Position numbers and translations under genes: made by a program | Shown: positions 7,981 to 16,381 of the stretch, one piece after another | How the letters are laid out: each line of letters starts with the position of its first letter | How positions within the stretch are numbered: position 1 is the first letter of the stretch | Assembly (NCBI GenBank): GCA_049279675.1 | Contig: JBAPOP010000007.1 | Span: 1-64,000, forward strand | Direction: 5' to 3' | DNA: 64,000 bases | DNA from: Palsa-147 sp049279675 | GTDB lineage: Bacteria; Acidobacteriota; Terriglobia; Acidiferrales; UBA7541 | The notes under the pieces: model-generated | The model's input: only the letters and a program-made list of their open reading frames with translations | Told to the model about the DNA's origin: nothing | The model's database searches: none

Positions 7981-10065
7981 CTAGCTCGCGCGGAGGGAGG
8001 CGCCGAGCGATTTTTCGAGCGCGGCCACGATTCTCGACGAAAAATCCGTGAGCTGCGCATCCGTGAACGTCGCTTGTGCGCTCTGGAACGTTACTCGAAC
8101 GAGAAGCGAATATTTTCCGGCGGGAACGTTCTTGCCGCGGAACAAATCCACCGCTTCTATCCGCGCGACCTCGGGAATCTGCAACGCTCGAATCGTTTCC
8201 TGCACTTGCGAGAATTTGATTCCATCCGCGAGCAGTAGCGAAAAATCGCGCTCGACCGCCGGAAAACGCGGCAGCGGCTCGTACCGCCGTGAAGCTCGAG
8301 TTCGATCGATCGCATCCAGCAGCGGCTCAAGCGCGAGATCAGCCACAAATGCATCCGTACGCAATTTGAACGCTTCCGCAGGCTTCCGCCCTATCTTTCC
8401 CGCCACGCCAAGTGCTCCCTCGGCACCGCCGAGAGAAATTCGCCCGGCAGCGGAGTGCGAGAGCCAGTTCGGAACTCCGGAATCCCACGCGAAGCCACCG
8501 GCAAGCTCGCCAATCCGGTCGAGATCGCCCTTCAGGTCCGCGAATTCGAATTCGCGCGCTCCTTCGTGAATGCTTTTCTCTCTCGCATCGCCCGTCGCAC
8601 CCAACGTGAGAACGCGCGTCTCCACCGGCTGCCCATTCTTAATTGCGTAAGTCTTGCCGATCTCGAAGAGGCGCAAATTGCGCTGGCCGCGATTCAAGTT
8701 CCATTCGAGCGTGGCAAGCATGCTGACCGCGCCCGAACCGCGCAGCGTCGAAGCTTCTTCAGAAAGCGGATTCGCGATGATCGCCGGCGTCACGCCCTCC
8801 GGCCGGAACAATTCATCCAGCTCTTTATTCACAAGCGGGACCGCGACAATTTCTTCGTAGCCCAGGCCGATCAATCGTTGGCGAAGCAGATCCTCCGCAC
8901 CCGCGTGCGGCAATCGCGCAGCCGGCTGTTTCGACGACGGCATTCGCGGCGGAAACTTGTCGTAGCCGTAAATTCGGGCGACTTCTTCGACGAGGTCTAT
9001 CTCGCGCGTCACGTCGCGCCGCCACGAAACCGTGTGGCACTCCCATGCAGCCGTCAACGATCCATCGCGGCCGCGATTTTCGTCCGCGCGCACAAGCTGA
9101 AATCCGAGCGCGCCGAGAATTCCCTCAATCTCGCGGTCCGGCGCATCCGCGCCCATGACGCGCAGAAATTCCGTGCGCGTCAGTTCCAACTTTTTCTGCG
9201 ATTCGGGACTTGGATAGACGTCCACCACGCCCGCCAGGATCTCGCCGCCGCCAAGTTGCTGTATCAATTCCGCCGTCCGTCGTGAAGCCAACTCCGCCAT
9301 CTCGATATCCGCGCCACGCTCGAAGCGCATGGAAGCTTCAGTGCGCAGCCCCAAAGTTTTGGAAGTCCGGCGAACGGTAATCGGATCGAACCAGGCAGCT
9401 TCGAGGAGAATATTTCGCGTCGAGAATCCAATTTCACTTTCCGCGCCGCCCATCACGCCGCCGATTCCGACGGCGTGCGCCGCGTCGGCAATGACGCACA
9501 TATCTTTCGTGAGCGTGCGCTCGACGCCATCGAGTGTTCGCATTTTTTCGCCAGCCCGCGCCCGGCGAACGACAATCCGGTTCTCCGCCAACTTATCGAG
9601 ATCGAACGCGTGCAATGGGTGGCCCAGCTCGAACATGACGTAGTTCGTCGCGTCCACCACGTTGTTGATCGAAGCGTGGCCAAGCGCTTCGAGCCGCTGG
9701 CGAAGCCAATCCGGCGAAGGCTGCACTTTCACGCCGCGCAGAACTCGCGCCGTGTATCGCGCGCACAAATCCGGAGCTTCAATTCCGACGCGCGCGGCCT
9801 TCGATACGGCTTCGGTCGATTCCACAAGCTTCGGCTTCACCGCTTTCAGCGACACGCTGTACAGCGCGGAAATTTCGCGCGCGATGCCGTAGTGCCCGAG
9901 GCAATCAGCGCGATTCGACGTGAGCTCCGCGTCGAGGACCGGTCCGGCCACGCTCTCTTCAATAGCATCCACCGCCGTCCCCGATAGCGAAAGCCGCGTG
10001 CGCAACTCCGCCGGCGTCGCCGTAACGTCGACAAATTCTTTCAGCCAGTTGTAGAGAACTTTCAT
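7981..10065 (-). CDS. pheT: Phenylalanyl-tRNA synthetase beta subunit, lacking the N-terminal tRNA-binding (EMAP) domain
   Basis: 694 residues, about 100 shorter than the usual bacterial PheT. The N-terminus MKVLYNWLKEFVDV runs through LSLSGTAVDAIEE straight into LDAELTSNRADCLGHYGIAR, so the OB-fold EMAP-like B2 domain normally between them is absent. The rest is present: B3/B4 (SINNVVDATNYVMFELGHPLHAFD), B5, the core catalytic-like B6/B7 domains (TREIDLVEEVARIYGYDKFP), and the C-terminal anticodon-binding FDX-ACB domain (YEPLPRFPAVERDFSLL). The subunit pairs with PheS as an (alpha-beta)2 enzyme. The gene is complete with no frameshift. It follows the methyltransferase gene by 18 bases. Confidence 0.95.
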   Translation of the reverse strand: MKVLYNWLKEFVDVTATPAELRTRLSLSGTAVDAIEESVAGPVLDAELTSNRADCLGHYGIAREISALYSVSLKAVKPKLVESTEAVSKAARVGIEAPDLCARYTARVLRGVKVQPSPDWLRQRLEALGHASINNVVDATNYVMFELGHPLHAFDLDKLAENRIVVRRARAGEKMRTLDGVERTLTKDMCVIADAAHAVGIGGVMGGAESEIGFSTRNILLEAAWFDPITVRRTSKTLGLRTEASMRFERGADIEMAELASRRTAELIQQLGGGEILAGVVDVYPSPESQKKLELTRTEFLRVMGADAPDREIEGILGALGFQLVRADENRGRDGSLTAAWECHTVSWRRDVTREIDLVEEVARIYGYDKFPPRMPSSKQPAARLPHAGAEDLLRQRLIGLGYEEIVAVPLVNKELDELFRPEGVTPAIIANPLSEEASTLRGSGAVSMLATLEWNLNRGQRNLRLFEIGKTYAIKNGQPVETRVLTLGATGDAREKSIHEGAREFEFADLKGDLDRIGELAGGFAWDSGVPNWLSHSAAGRISLGGAEGALGVAGKIGRKPAEAFKLRTDAFVADLALEPLLDAIDRTRASRRYEPLPRFPAVERDFSLLLADGIKFSQVQETIRALQIPEVARIEAVDLFRGKNVPAGKYSLLVRVTFQSAQATFTDAQLTDFSSRIVAALEKSLGASLRAS

Positions 10066-10083
10066 GTCAGCGATAAATCCGAA

Positions 10084-10767
10084 TTACTTCGTTGCCACGC
10101 CCGCGATGTGCGGGCCGATCAGCGGCAGCGGCACTCGAAAATGCTCCATGCAAACTTCAGAAAACCCGGCATTTTCTATGGCTTTCCACGTTTCGCGATC
10201 CGGGTGGCAGCCATCGGCGAAGTACGACGAAAAAGGCGCCATCCAACGCTGCCATTGCCGCGTACCGGAGCCGTCGGTGGCCGCGACGTGCTCGAGAAAA
10301 ACGAAGTCTCCGCCCGGCTTCAAGACGCGCCGTATTTCCCCCAGCGAGGCCGCGACGTTCTCGACAGAGCAAAACACCAACGTGCTCACGATCGAGTCCA
10401 CGCTGCCGTCGGCGAAATCAAGGTGGTCGGCGGATCCCTTCCGAAGCTCCACGTTCATCCCCAGCGCGCGCGCCGTGCGTTTGAGATACGGATGCATGTG
10501 CGGATTCGGCTCGATTCCAATCCAGCGAACGCCGAGCCCGTAATATTCCAAATTCGCGCCGGTTCCCGGACCGATCTCGACGATCGTTCCGCTCAAGTTG
10601 CGAAGAAGCTCGCGCTTGCGAGTCGCAACTGCACGCTCGTGGGGTGCCTTGCAATTCGCCACCAACCACGCAAACGCGCGTTTGCGAATTCCTGCGTGGA
10701 CTTGGACTGGTTCAGCTGTCACGGTGCCCTCCGGGAGGTTCGTGATCGTGGGTGTGTTGAGCGTCAT
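10084..10767 (-). CDS. Class I SAM-dependent methyltransferase between pheS and pheT
   Basis: 227 residues. Motif I is GTIVEIGPGTGANLEYY, motif II WIGIEPNPHMHPYL, then SADHLDFADGSVDSIVSTL and EIRRVLKPGGDFVFLEHV, the pattern of the UbiE/METTL7-like Rossmann methyltransferases. The substrate is not predictable. Its ATG overlaps the pheS stop (ATGA, 10764-10767) and pheT begins 18 bases after its stop, so it is built into the operon and probably translationally coupled. pheS and pheT are normally adjacent, which makes the insertion notable. A role on tRNA or on a lipid/quinone is equally possible. Confidence 0.85.
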   Translation of the reverse strand: MTLNTPTITNLPEGTVTAEPVQVHAGIRKRAFAWLVANCKAPHERAVATRKRELLRNLSGTIVEIGPGTGANLEYYGLGVRWIGIEPNPHMHPYLKRTARALGMNVELRKGSADHLDFADGSVDSIVSTLVFCSVENVAASLGEIRRVLKPGGDFVFLEHVAATDGSGTRQWQRWMAPFSSYFADGCHPDRETWKAIENAGFSEVCMEHFRVPLPLIGPHIAGVATK

Positions 10768-11852
10768 GGAAATTGGCGCAGGAAACGAACGTCATTCTGA
10801 AAAAATGCCTGCAAATCCGTGATGCCATAGCGGAGCATCGCCAGGCGATCGACCCCCATTCCAAATGCGAATCCGGAGAGGCGCTTCGGGTCGTATCCCA
10901 CGAAGCCATACACCGCGGGATTCACCATTCCCGAGCCGAAAAGTTCGATCCAGCCGGAAAATTTGCATGTGCGGCAGCCGCTTCCTCCGCAGACGTGGCA
11001 CGATACATCCACTTCCGCGGAAGGTTCGGTGAATGGGAAATAGCTCGGGCGCAAGCGCGTTTTCACCTTTGGCCCCAGCAGCGCGTGAACGAAGTAGTCC
11101 ACGACGCCGCGAAAATCGCAAAACGTGATGTCGTAATCCACCGCCAGGCCTTCGAGCTGATGAAAGATGAAGCCGTGCGTGGCATCGGGATTGTCGCGGC
11201 GATAGACCTTGCCCGGCACGATGATCCGCACCGGGGGCGGCTGCTTCTCCATGGTGCGAATCTGCATGGGCGACGTGTGCGTGCGCAGCAAATGCCCGCC
11301 GGAACCTTCGATATAGAACGTGTCCATGTTGTCGCGCGCGGGATGATGTTCGGGAATGTTGAGCGCCTCGAAATTGTAGTAAGGCGTCTCCATCTCCGGC
11401 CCTTCGACCAGACTGAAACCGATCGCAAGAAAAATTCGCTCGAGTTCTTCGTAAGTTTGGCGAATGAGATGTGACGTGCCAACGGGCGGTTCGATGCCGG
11501 GGAGTGAAAGGTCAATCTGAGGGCCGGTCTCGAGATCCGCGACTGAACTCTTGGCGGCTTCGACCGACGCGTCGAGCGCCGTACGGAGTTGATTGAGGCC
11601 CGCGCCGATAAGTTTCTTCACGTCCGGCGGCGCCTGCTTCAACCAGTTCTCGGAGATCCGCGAACAGATTCCGTCGCGTCGCCCGAGCCACTTAACGCGG
11701 AACGCTTCGAGCGATTCGGGCCCATGTATCTGCGCCGTTTCCGAATCTGCAGCCGACCGTAGTTCCTGAAACAGTCGGTCCACATCCGTTTGCGAGCACA
11801 CCTCGAGCTGATCGACACGCAACGTGGTCTTTTGGAGGACGTCCGTTGCCAT
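10764..11852 (-). CDS. pheS: Phenylalanyl-tRNA synthetase alpha subunit
   Basis: 362 residues. An N-terminal coiled-coil arm (about 1-100) is followed by the class II catalytic domain: motif 2 region MEKQPPPVRIIVPGKVYRRD, VDYDITFCDFRGVVDYF, a cysteine cluster (CHVCGGSGCRTCKFSGWIEL), and motif 3 FGMGVDRLAMLRYGITDLQ. It makes Phe-tRNA with PheT. It overlaps the methyltransferase start by 4 bases and is preceded by a 7-bp hairpin after rplT. Confidence 0.96.
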   Translation of the reverse strand: MATDVLQKTTLRVDQLEVCSQTDVDRLFQELRSAADSETAQIHGPESLEAFRVKWLGRRDGICSRISENWLKQAPPDVKKLIGAGLNQLRTALDASVEAAKSSVADLETGPQIDLSLPGIEPPVGTSHLIRQTYEELERIFLAIGFSLVEGPEMETPYYNFEALNIPEHHPARDNMDTFYIEGSGGHLLRTHTSPMQIRTMEKQPPPVRIIVPGKVYRRDNPDATHGFIFHQLEGLAVDYDITFCDFRGVVDYFVHALLGPKVKTRLRPSYFPFTEPSAEVDVSCHVCGGSGCRTCKFSGWIELFGSGMVNPAVYGFVGYDPKRLSGFAFGMGVDRLAMLRYGITDLQAFFQNDVRFLRQFP

Positions 11853-11887
11853 TTCCGGCAGCCTCGGTAATTTTCTTTCCTGCGTGT

Positions 11888-11913
11888 CAGGGCGTTGCTT
11901 TCGCCTCGCCCTG
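11888..11913 (-). promoter_or_regulatory. Hairpin between rplT and pheS
   Basis: CAGGGCG (11888-11894) pairs with CGCCCTG (11907-11913) around a 12-base loop, in the 75-base gap between rplT and pheS. There is no T-run, so read-through is expected. It may be a processing site or partial attenuator of pheS. Confidence 0.4.
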
Positions 11914-11927
11914 TCCGTGCAGCAAAG

Positions 11928-12302
11928 CTAGCGCTTGGCAGGCGCTGCGGGGAGATGCGACTTCGCCGTTTCGACGAGTGCCTTGAATCCAGCCGCGTCG
12001 CTCACCGCCATGTCCGCCAGGATCTTGCGGTCGAGTTCGATCCCGCCGACCTTCAACCCGTGAACCAACTGGCTGTAAGAAATCCCGTTGTTTCGCGCGG
12101 CGGCGCCGATGCGCTGAATCCACAGCGTGCGGAAATCGCGCTTTTTCGTCCGGCGGTCGCGGAAGGAATAGCGCAGCGAGCGATTCACCGCTTCCTTCGC
12201 GGACCGGTACAGCTTGCTCTTGGTTAGGAAAAAGCCCTTGGCATGTCTTAGAAGCTTTTTGCGCTTGGCGCGCCGCTTCGTACCGCGTTTTACACGAGGC
12301 AT
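11928..12302 (-). CDS. rplT: Ribosomal protein L20
   Basis: 124 residues starting MPRVKRGTKRRAKRKKLLR, with the L20 core (KGFFLTKSKLYRSAKEAVNR, WIQRIGAAARNNGISYSQLV). L20 binds 23S rRNA early in large-subunit assembly. A good AGGAG site lies 9 bases before the ATG. It stands unusually far (316 bases) from rpmI, and the spacer can fold. Confidence 0.97.
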   Translation of the reverse strand: MPRVKRGTKRRAKRKKLLRHAKGFFLTKSKLYRSAKEAVNRSLRYSFRDRRTKKRDFRTLWIQRIGAAARNNGISYSQLVHGLKVGGIELDRKILADMAVSDAAGFKALVETAKSHLPAAPAKR

Positions 12303-12618
12303 GTTTTGATTCTCCTGTTTCTAATGATTGCGTTTGATTCGAGACGTGGAGAATCGCAACGAACCGCCGCGGACCAGGCGCTTTCGCGCACAGTTTGCGG
12401 ACAGGCTGGCTCATCTCCACGGCGTGTTTCGGTTGCCGCTCTCGGCGATTCAATCAACGAACCACCGGAGCTGCGTCGCGTCCCAACTTCAGACCGGGAC
12501 ATCCGGCCGGCAGGCCCGTCGTGGCGGGATTTCGCGCTGCCTGGCGCGGAACAACTTCTTCTAGCGAACAACTTCGATCACACAACGGATTCCTCGAGGA
12601 TTCCGCTATGCCACAAAA
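12303..12618 (-). other. Long rpmI-rplT spacer with RNA-structure potential (candidate L20 leader)
   Basis: No credible protein is encoded here. In the transcript an 8-bp perfect inverted repeat (12345-12352 with 12414-12421) encloses a GCGC-GAAA-GCGC hairpin (12378-12389), i.e. a GNRA tetraloop. Near the rpmI end there is a GGAATCC-TCGA-GGAATCC direct repeat. In other bacteria L20 represses its own operon by binding mRNA upstream of rpmI or rplT, so a regulatory role is plausible, but no known L20-leader consensus was matched. Confidence 0.4.
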
Positions 12619-12837
12619 TTACGCGTACGGAATCATCCGCTTGACGTTCGCCGCATCCGCGGGGCTCACTTGGATCGACTTGCGAAGCTTCCGCATTCTG
12701 CCCGGCGCCTTCGTGCCTAGCAAATGACGCTTACCGGAATGCGCGCGCATAACTTTTCCTGTCGAGGTCACTCTGAACCGCTTGGCCGCGCCGCGATGCG
12801 TCTTTAGCTTTCTAACCTTTGCTTTCGCTTTCGACAC
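12619..12837 (-). CDS. rpmI: Ribosomal protein L35
   Basis: 72 residues, basic: VRKLKTHRGAAKRFRVTSTG and GKRHLLGTKAPGRMRKLRK are typical L35. It follows infC by 24 bases on the same strand, the usual infC-rpmI-rplT order. The N-terminus MSKAKAKVRKLKTH is slightly longer than in E. coli. Confidence 0.95.
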   Translation of the reverse strand: MSKAKAKVRKLKTHRGAAKRFRVTSTGKVMRAHSGKRHLLGTKAPGRMRKLRKSIQVSPADAANVKRMIPYA

Positions 12838-12861
12838 CGTTGCACCTTCTCAGAAAAATTT

Positions 12862-13437
12862 TTATGCCTGGCCGGCTGCGGAAGATGACGCGGGCTTTGG
12901 CGTCCCGCCTCCCGTGCTAGTTTTCTTAGGTGCTAGCAGCGCCAGCAAAATATTTGCTTCCATTCGCGGCCCGAATTCGACGATGGCGTGCTCGCCGATG
13001 TCTTGCAAGAGCCGGGTCATCTTGGCGCGGCCAACGTCCTGGTGCGCCATCTCGCGCCCACGATGAAAAATCATCGCCTTTACTTTCGAGCCTTCTCCGA
13101 GAAACTTAATGATCTGGTTTTTCCGCACCTGGTAGTCGTGCTCGGCCGTCGCCGGCCGGAACTTTACTTCCTTGATGTGCGTGGATTTCTGATGCTTCTT
13201 CTGCTCGTGCGCTTTCTTGTTCTGCTCGTAGAGGAACTTCCCGAAATCGACGAGCTTGCAGACCGGCGGCACGGCGTTGGGCGAAATCTCCACAACATCG
13301 ATCCCTTGCTCGCGCGCTGCCTTCATCGCGTCAAAAAGGGACATCACCCCAAGCTGGTTCCCGGCTTCATCAACAACGCGTACTTCGCGCGCCCGGATGC
13401 GCTCATTGACCCTCAGACCACCACCACGTTCAGCGAT
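12862..13437 (-). CDS. infC: Translation initiation factor IF-3, apparent AUC start
   Basis: From an ATC at 13437 the frame reads 191 residues: IAERGGGLRVNERIRAREVR, then VVDEAGNQLGV, VVEISPNAVPPVCKLVDFGK, and the IF3-C domain (IKEVKFRPATAEHDYQVRK). The first ATG in frame (13344) or the GTG at 13347 would delete the conserved N-domain segment INERIRA...NQLGV, so the true start must be upstream. GGAGG (13445-13449) lies 7 bases before the ATC, and no ATG/GTG/TTG is better placed. A rare start codon fits the known autoregulation of infC by IF-3. The C-terminal tail (KKTSTGGGTPKPASSSAAGQ) is a low-complexity extension. Confidence 0.9.
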   Translation of the reverse strand: MAERGGGLRVNERIRAREVRVVDEAGNQLGVMSLFDAMKAAREQGIDVVEISPNAVPPVCKLVDFGKFLYEQNKKAHEQKKHQKSTHIKEVKFRPATAEHDYQVRKNQIIKFLGEGSKVKAMIFHRGREMAHQDVGRAKMTRLLQDIGEHAIVEFGPRMEANILLALLAPKKTSTGGGTPKPASSSAAGQA

Positions 13438-13458
13438 AAACCCACCTCCAGAAAGTCG

Positions 13459-13487
13459 AACCCCCGCGGGACTGCCCGTCGGGGGTT
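13459..13487 (-). promoter_or_regulatory. Strong hairpin in the infC leader
   Basis: AACCCCC and GGGGGTT pair, with a nested CGGG/CCCG. The hairpin sits about 10 bases upstream of the infC ribosome binding site on the minus strand. It could be a leader attenuator or an RNA-protection hairpin. It lacks a T-run on the minus strand, so a plain terminator is unlikely. Confidence 0.4.
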
Positions 13488-13592
13488 TGGGTTACGAAGT
13501 ATAGCACGAGCCGACGGGCGATCTGCAAAAGGCAATCCGTGGGCCTAGCAGGGCTTGACACCCGTGTTGATGGGAGGTCAGAATCGCGTCGA

Positions 13593-13940
13593 ATGGCAGA
13601 CGACACGACTCGGATTGAAAGCCATGCCGGTTCCCGCGACGGCTCTCACGTCATCACGATTCATGGCCCAGTCACTATCAGTTCGGCTCCGGCTCTGCGA
13701 AAGGCTGGAGACGGGATCGCCGCGCGCGTCTTGATTGTTGATCTAACCGAAGTTCCCCACGTTGATTCATCCGCGATTGGCGTCCTCGTTCACTTTTATA
13801 CATCCAGCCGCGAATCGGGCAGGAAATTGGCACTGGTGGGTTTGAGCGACCGCGTCCGAAAGACCCTCAAGAACATGAGCGTCGACAAACTTTTCAAAAT
13901 CTACCCCGTGCTCGCCGACGCCGAGAACGACCTCAACTAA
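13593..13940 (+). CDS. STAS-domain protein, anti-sigma factor antagonist type
   Basis: 115 residues from ATG 13593 (MADDTTRIESH); a GTG at 13539 would extend it by 18 codons. The STAS fold is clear: ITIHGPVTISSAPALRKA, then LIVDLTEVPHVDSSAIGVLV, where the serine of DSS is the usual phosphorylation site, and LVGLSDRVRKTLKNMSVDKL. Such proteins bind anti-sigma kinases in partner-switching. No kinase or sigma gene is nearby. It lies on the strand opposite to the thrS-infC operon, between the two genes, so it is an inserted independent unit. Confidence 0.85.
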   Translation: MADDTTRIESHAGSRDGSHVITIHGPVTISSAPALRKAGDGIAARVLIVDLTEVPHVDSSAIGVLVHFYTSSRESGRKLALVGLSDRVRKTLKNMSVDKLFKIYPVLADAENDLN

Positions 13941-14033
13941 CGTAATCGAGTGAGATTTCTTCTCGCTTACCGGAACAATTGACTGCGTGCGGAATACCTG
14001 CTTGACGATTGTCGAGAGGACTGCCGAATCGCG

Positions 14034-15971
14034 CTAGCTCGCGCCCTTCTGTGCGATTTCCGTGTTGAGTGTACCGATGAAATCCTCAAGCGGCCGCGCG
14101 CCAAGATCGCCTTTGGCACGATGTCGCACCGACACAGTGCCCGCCTCCGCCTCTTTTCCGCCGACGACAAGCATGTAGGGAATCTTCTGAAGTTGCGCGT
14201 CTCGGATCTTCGCCTGCAATTTTTCATTGCGGTCATCGAGATGCACCCGGAATCCCGCCCCGCGAAGTTTCTCCGTCACCTGCTGCGCGTATGCCGCAAC
14301 CTTTTCGCTGAGAGGCAGCACTTCCACTTGCACCGGCGCAAGCCATGCGGGAAACGCGCCCGCATAATGCTCGATCAAAATTCCAAAGAATCGCTCGACC
14401 GACCCGAGCAGCGCGCGATGGACCATCAGCGGCTGATGCCGCGAGCCATCTTCGCCAACGTATTCGAGATTAAATCGCGCGGGCAAATTGAAATCGAACT
14501 GAACCGTGGTGAGCTGCCATGGCCGGCCAATCGCGTCAATCAGCTTCACGTCAATCTTTGGCCCGTAAAACGCTGCCTCACCTTCAATGCGCTTGAACGG
14601 GATTTTGAGTCTCTCGAGAGTGGTCTCGAGCGCGTGCGTCGCCCGCTGCCAATCTTCAGGCTTGCCTGCATAATTTTCCGGGTGCCCCGCGTCCCAATCC
14701 GATAGCTCGACCTCGTAACGGTCGAAGCCGAACGTCTTCATCACGGCGAACGCGAAGTCCACGCACGCTTCCACTTCTTGTTCGATCTGGTCCGGCATGC
14801 AGAAAATGTGCGCATCGTCCTGCGTGAAGCCGCGCACGCGCAGCAAGCCATGCAGCACGCCTGAGCGCTCGTAGCGATAGACGGTGCCAAGCTCCGCGTA
14901 CCGCTGCGGAAGTTCGCGATAGCTGCGCAGCCGCGATTTGTAAATCAAAATGTGGCCCGGACAATTCATCGGCTTGAGCTGATACTCGGCCTTTTCCACT
15001 TCGATCGCGCCAAACATGCTATCGCGATAAAAATTTGTGTGCCCGCTGGTGTTCCAGAGATCGAGCCGCATGATGTGGGGAGTGAAAACGAGGTCGTAGC
15101 CGCGGCGCAGCAATTCGTCGCGCAGCCAGTCTTCGATCAACTTGCGAATCAGCCCGCCCTTCGGGTGCCAGAAAATCAATCCCGGCCCGGCTTGTTCCTC
15201 GATGCTGAAAAGATCCAATTCGGTGCCGAGCCTGCGATGATCGCGGCGCTTGGCTTCTTCGAGTTTGTGCAAGTATTCTTCGAGCTGCGATTTTTCGACG
15301 AAACACGCGCCGTAGATCCGCTGCATCTGCGGATTTCCTTCGTGCCCCTTCCAGTACGCGCCGGCGACGTTGAGCAGCTTGAACGCCTGGATCCGTCCAG
15401 TGGAAGGAATGTGCGGCCCGCGGCAGAAATCTATGAATTTTCCAGTGGTGTAGAACGACACCATCGGCTCGATGGCCTTTTCTTCCACCAACTCGCACTT
15501 AAAAGTCTGATCGGAATCTTTGTATAGCTTCAGCGCCTCGGGCTTCGGCAGGAATTTTCGCTCGTTCGGAACGTCGCGAGCCGCGATCTCATGCATTTTC
15601 GCTTCAATTTTTTCGAGATCATCCGGAGTGAACGGCTCCGGGCGCAGGAATTCGTAGAAGAATCCGTAGTCAATAGGCGGCCCGATGCCGAGCTTCACGT
15701 TTGGATACAACTCGAGCACCGCCGCGGCGAGAAGATGCGCCGCCGAGTGCCGGAAGACTTGAACCGCATCCGGATCCTTCGCGGTGAGAATCGCGAGCGA
15801 CGTATCTTGATCGAGCGGCCGGCTAAGGTCGGTCAAATCGCCGTTCGTGCGCGCGACGAGAGCCTCTTTCGCCAGCCGCGGCGAAATCTGCTTCGCCACT
15901 TCGGCCGCGGTCGTCCCTTTCGGAACTTCGCGCTTTGCGCCGTCCGGCAATGTAACTTGAATGGTATCCAT
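14034..15971 (-). CDS. thrS: Threonyl-tRNA synthetase
   Basis: 645 residues. TGS domain at 1-60 (VTLPDGAKREVPKGTTAAEV), then the editing/SAD domain (HSAAHLLAAAVLELYP, FCRGPHIPSTGRI), then the class II core (motif 1 around RRGYDLVFTPHI, motif 2 YRYERSGVLHGLLRVRGFTQ, motif 3 HRALLGSVERFFGILIEHY). The anticodon-binding domain is at the C-terminus (VQVEVLPLSEKVAAYAQQ). It heads the translation operon, though the STAS gene on the opposite strand separates it from infC. Confidence 0.97.
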   Translation of the reverse strand: MDTIQVTLPDGAKREVPKGTTAAEVAKQISPRLAKEALVARTNGDLTDLSRPLDQDTSLAILTAKDPDAVQVFRHSAAHLLAAAVLELYPNVKLGIGPPIDYGFFYEFLRPEPFTPDDLEKIEAKMHEIAARDVPNERKFLPKPEALKLYKDSDQTFKCELVEEKAIEPMVSFYTTGKFIDFCRGPHIPSTGRIQAFKLLNVAGAYWKGHEGNPQMQRIYGACFVEKSQLEEYLHKLEEAKRRDHRRLGTELDLFSIEEQAGPGLIFWHPKGGLIRKLIEDWLRDELLRRGYDLVFTPHIMRLDLWNTSGHTNFYRDSMFGAIEVEKAEYQLKPMNCPGHILIYKSRLRSYRELPQRYAELGTVYRYERSGVLHGLLRVRGFTQDDAHIFCMPDQIEQEVEACVDFAFAVMKTFGFDRYEVELSDWDAGHPENYAGKPEDWQRATHALETTLERLKIPFKRIEGEAAFYGPKIDVKLIDAIGRPWQLTTVQFDFNLPARFNLEYVGEDGSRHQPLMVHRALLGSVERFFGILIEHYAGAFPAWLAPVQVEVLPLSEKVAAYAQQVTEKLRGAGFRVHLDDRNEKLQAKIRDAQLQKIPYMLVVGGKEAEAGTVSVRHRAKGDLGARPLEDFIGTLNTEIAQKGAS

Positions 15972-16072
15972 GGATGTGAGCCGTAAGCCTTTGAATTTCT
16001 TAGCTTACTGGCCCGGCGCCCGCATGGTCAAGGCGCCATAATGAACTTCGCTGTGGTTGAGATTCGAGGTAA

Positions 16073-16381
16073 TCACGTTTGCTCGTATTCGCTCACGAGC
16101 ACCTGGTGGACGTGAATGCTCGGAAAGCCCTGCGCAAAGGCCTGCACGCGCGCTAGTGCTTGATAGAAATAAAGATTCTTCTCGCTCTCATCGAGCGCCT
16201 CAAGCGAATCCCAAAGCGACAGCACTTGCACTTGAATCGGATCGGTAGCGTGCGTGTGCAGCACGAATATTCCGCGAAATCCCACCTGCTTCTTCATCAA
16301 GGGAATCAGGGAAGCGACTGCTTTGGCGAATTCCTCACTCTTGCCCGGAAGTATGTGGAATTGTGTCACGCGCGCGTGCAT
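16073..16381 (-). CDS. Antibiotic biosynthesis monooxygenase (ABM)-fold small protein
   Basis: 102 residues: MHARVTQFHILPGKSEEF, then QVGFRGIFVLHTHATDPIQV, then LSLWDSLEALDESEKNLYF, the ferredoxin-like dimeric alpha/beta barrel of ABM proteins. Members are quinol monooxygenases, haem-degrading enzymes or proteins without known activity. Nothing here fixes the substrate. It stands alone between thrS and the abrB-like gene on the same strand. Confidence 0.7.
   Translation of the reverse strand: MHARVTQFHILPGKSEEFAKAVASLIPLMKKQVGFRGIFVLHTHATDPIQVQVLSLWDSLEALDESEKNLYFYQALARVQAFAQGFPSIHVHQVLVSEYEQT

Noticed and set aside
12290..12571. Minus-strand open frame in the rpmI-rplT spacer
   Set aside because: Composition is that of random GC-rich sequence and it has no ribosome site; RNA structure explains the spacer better.
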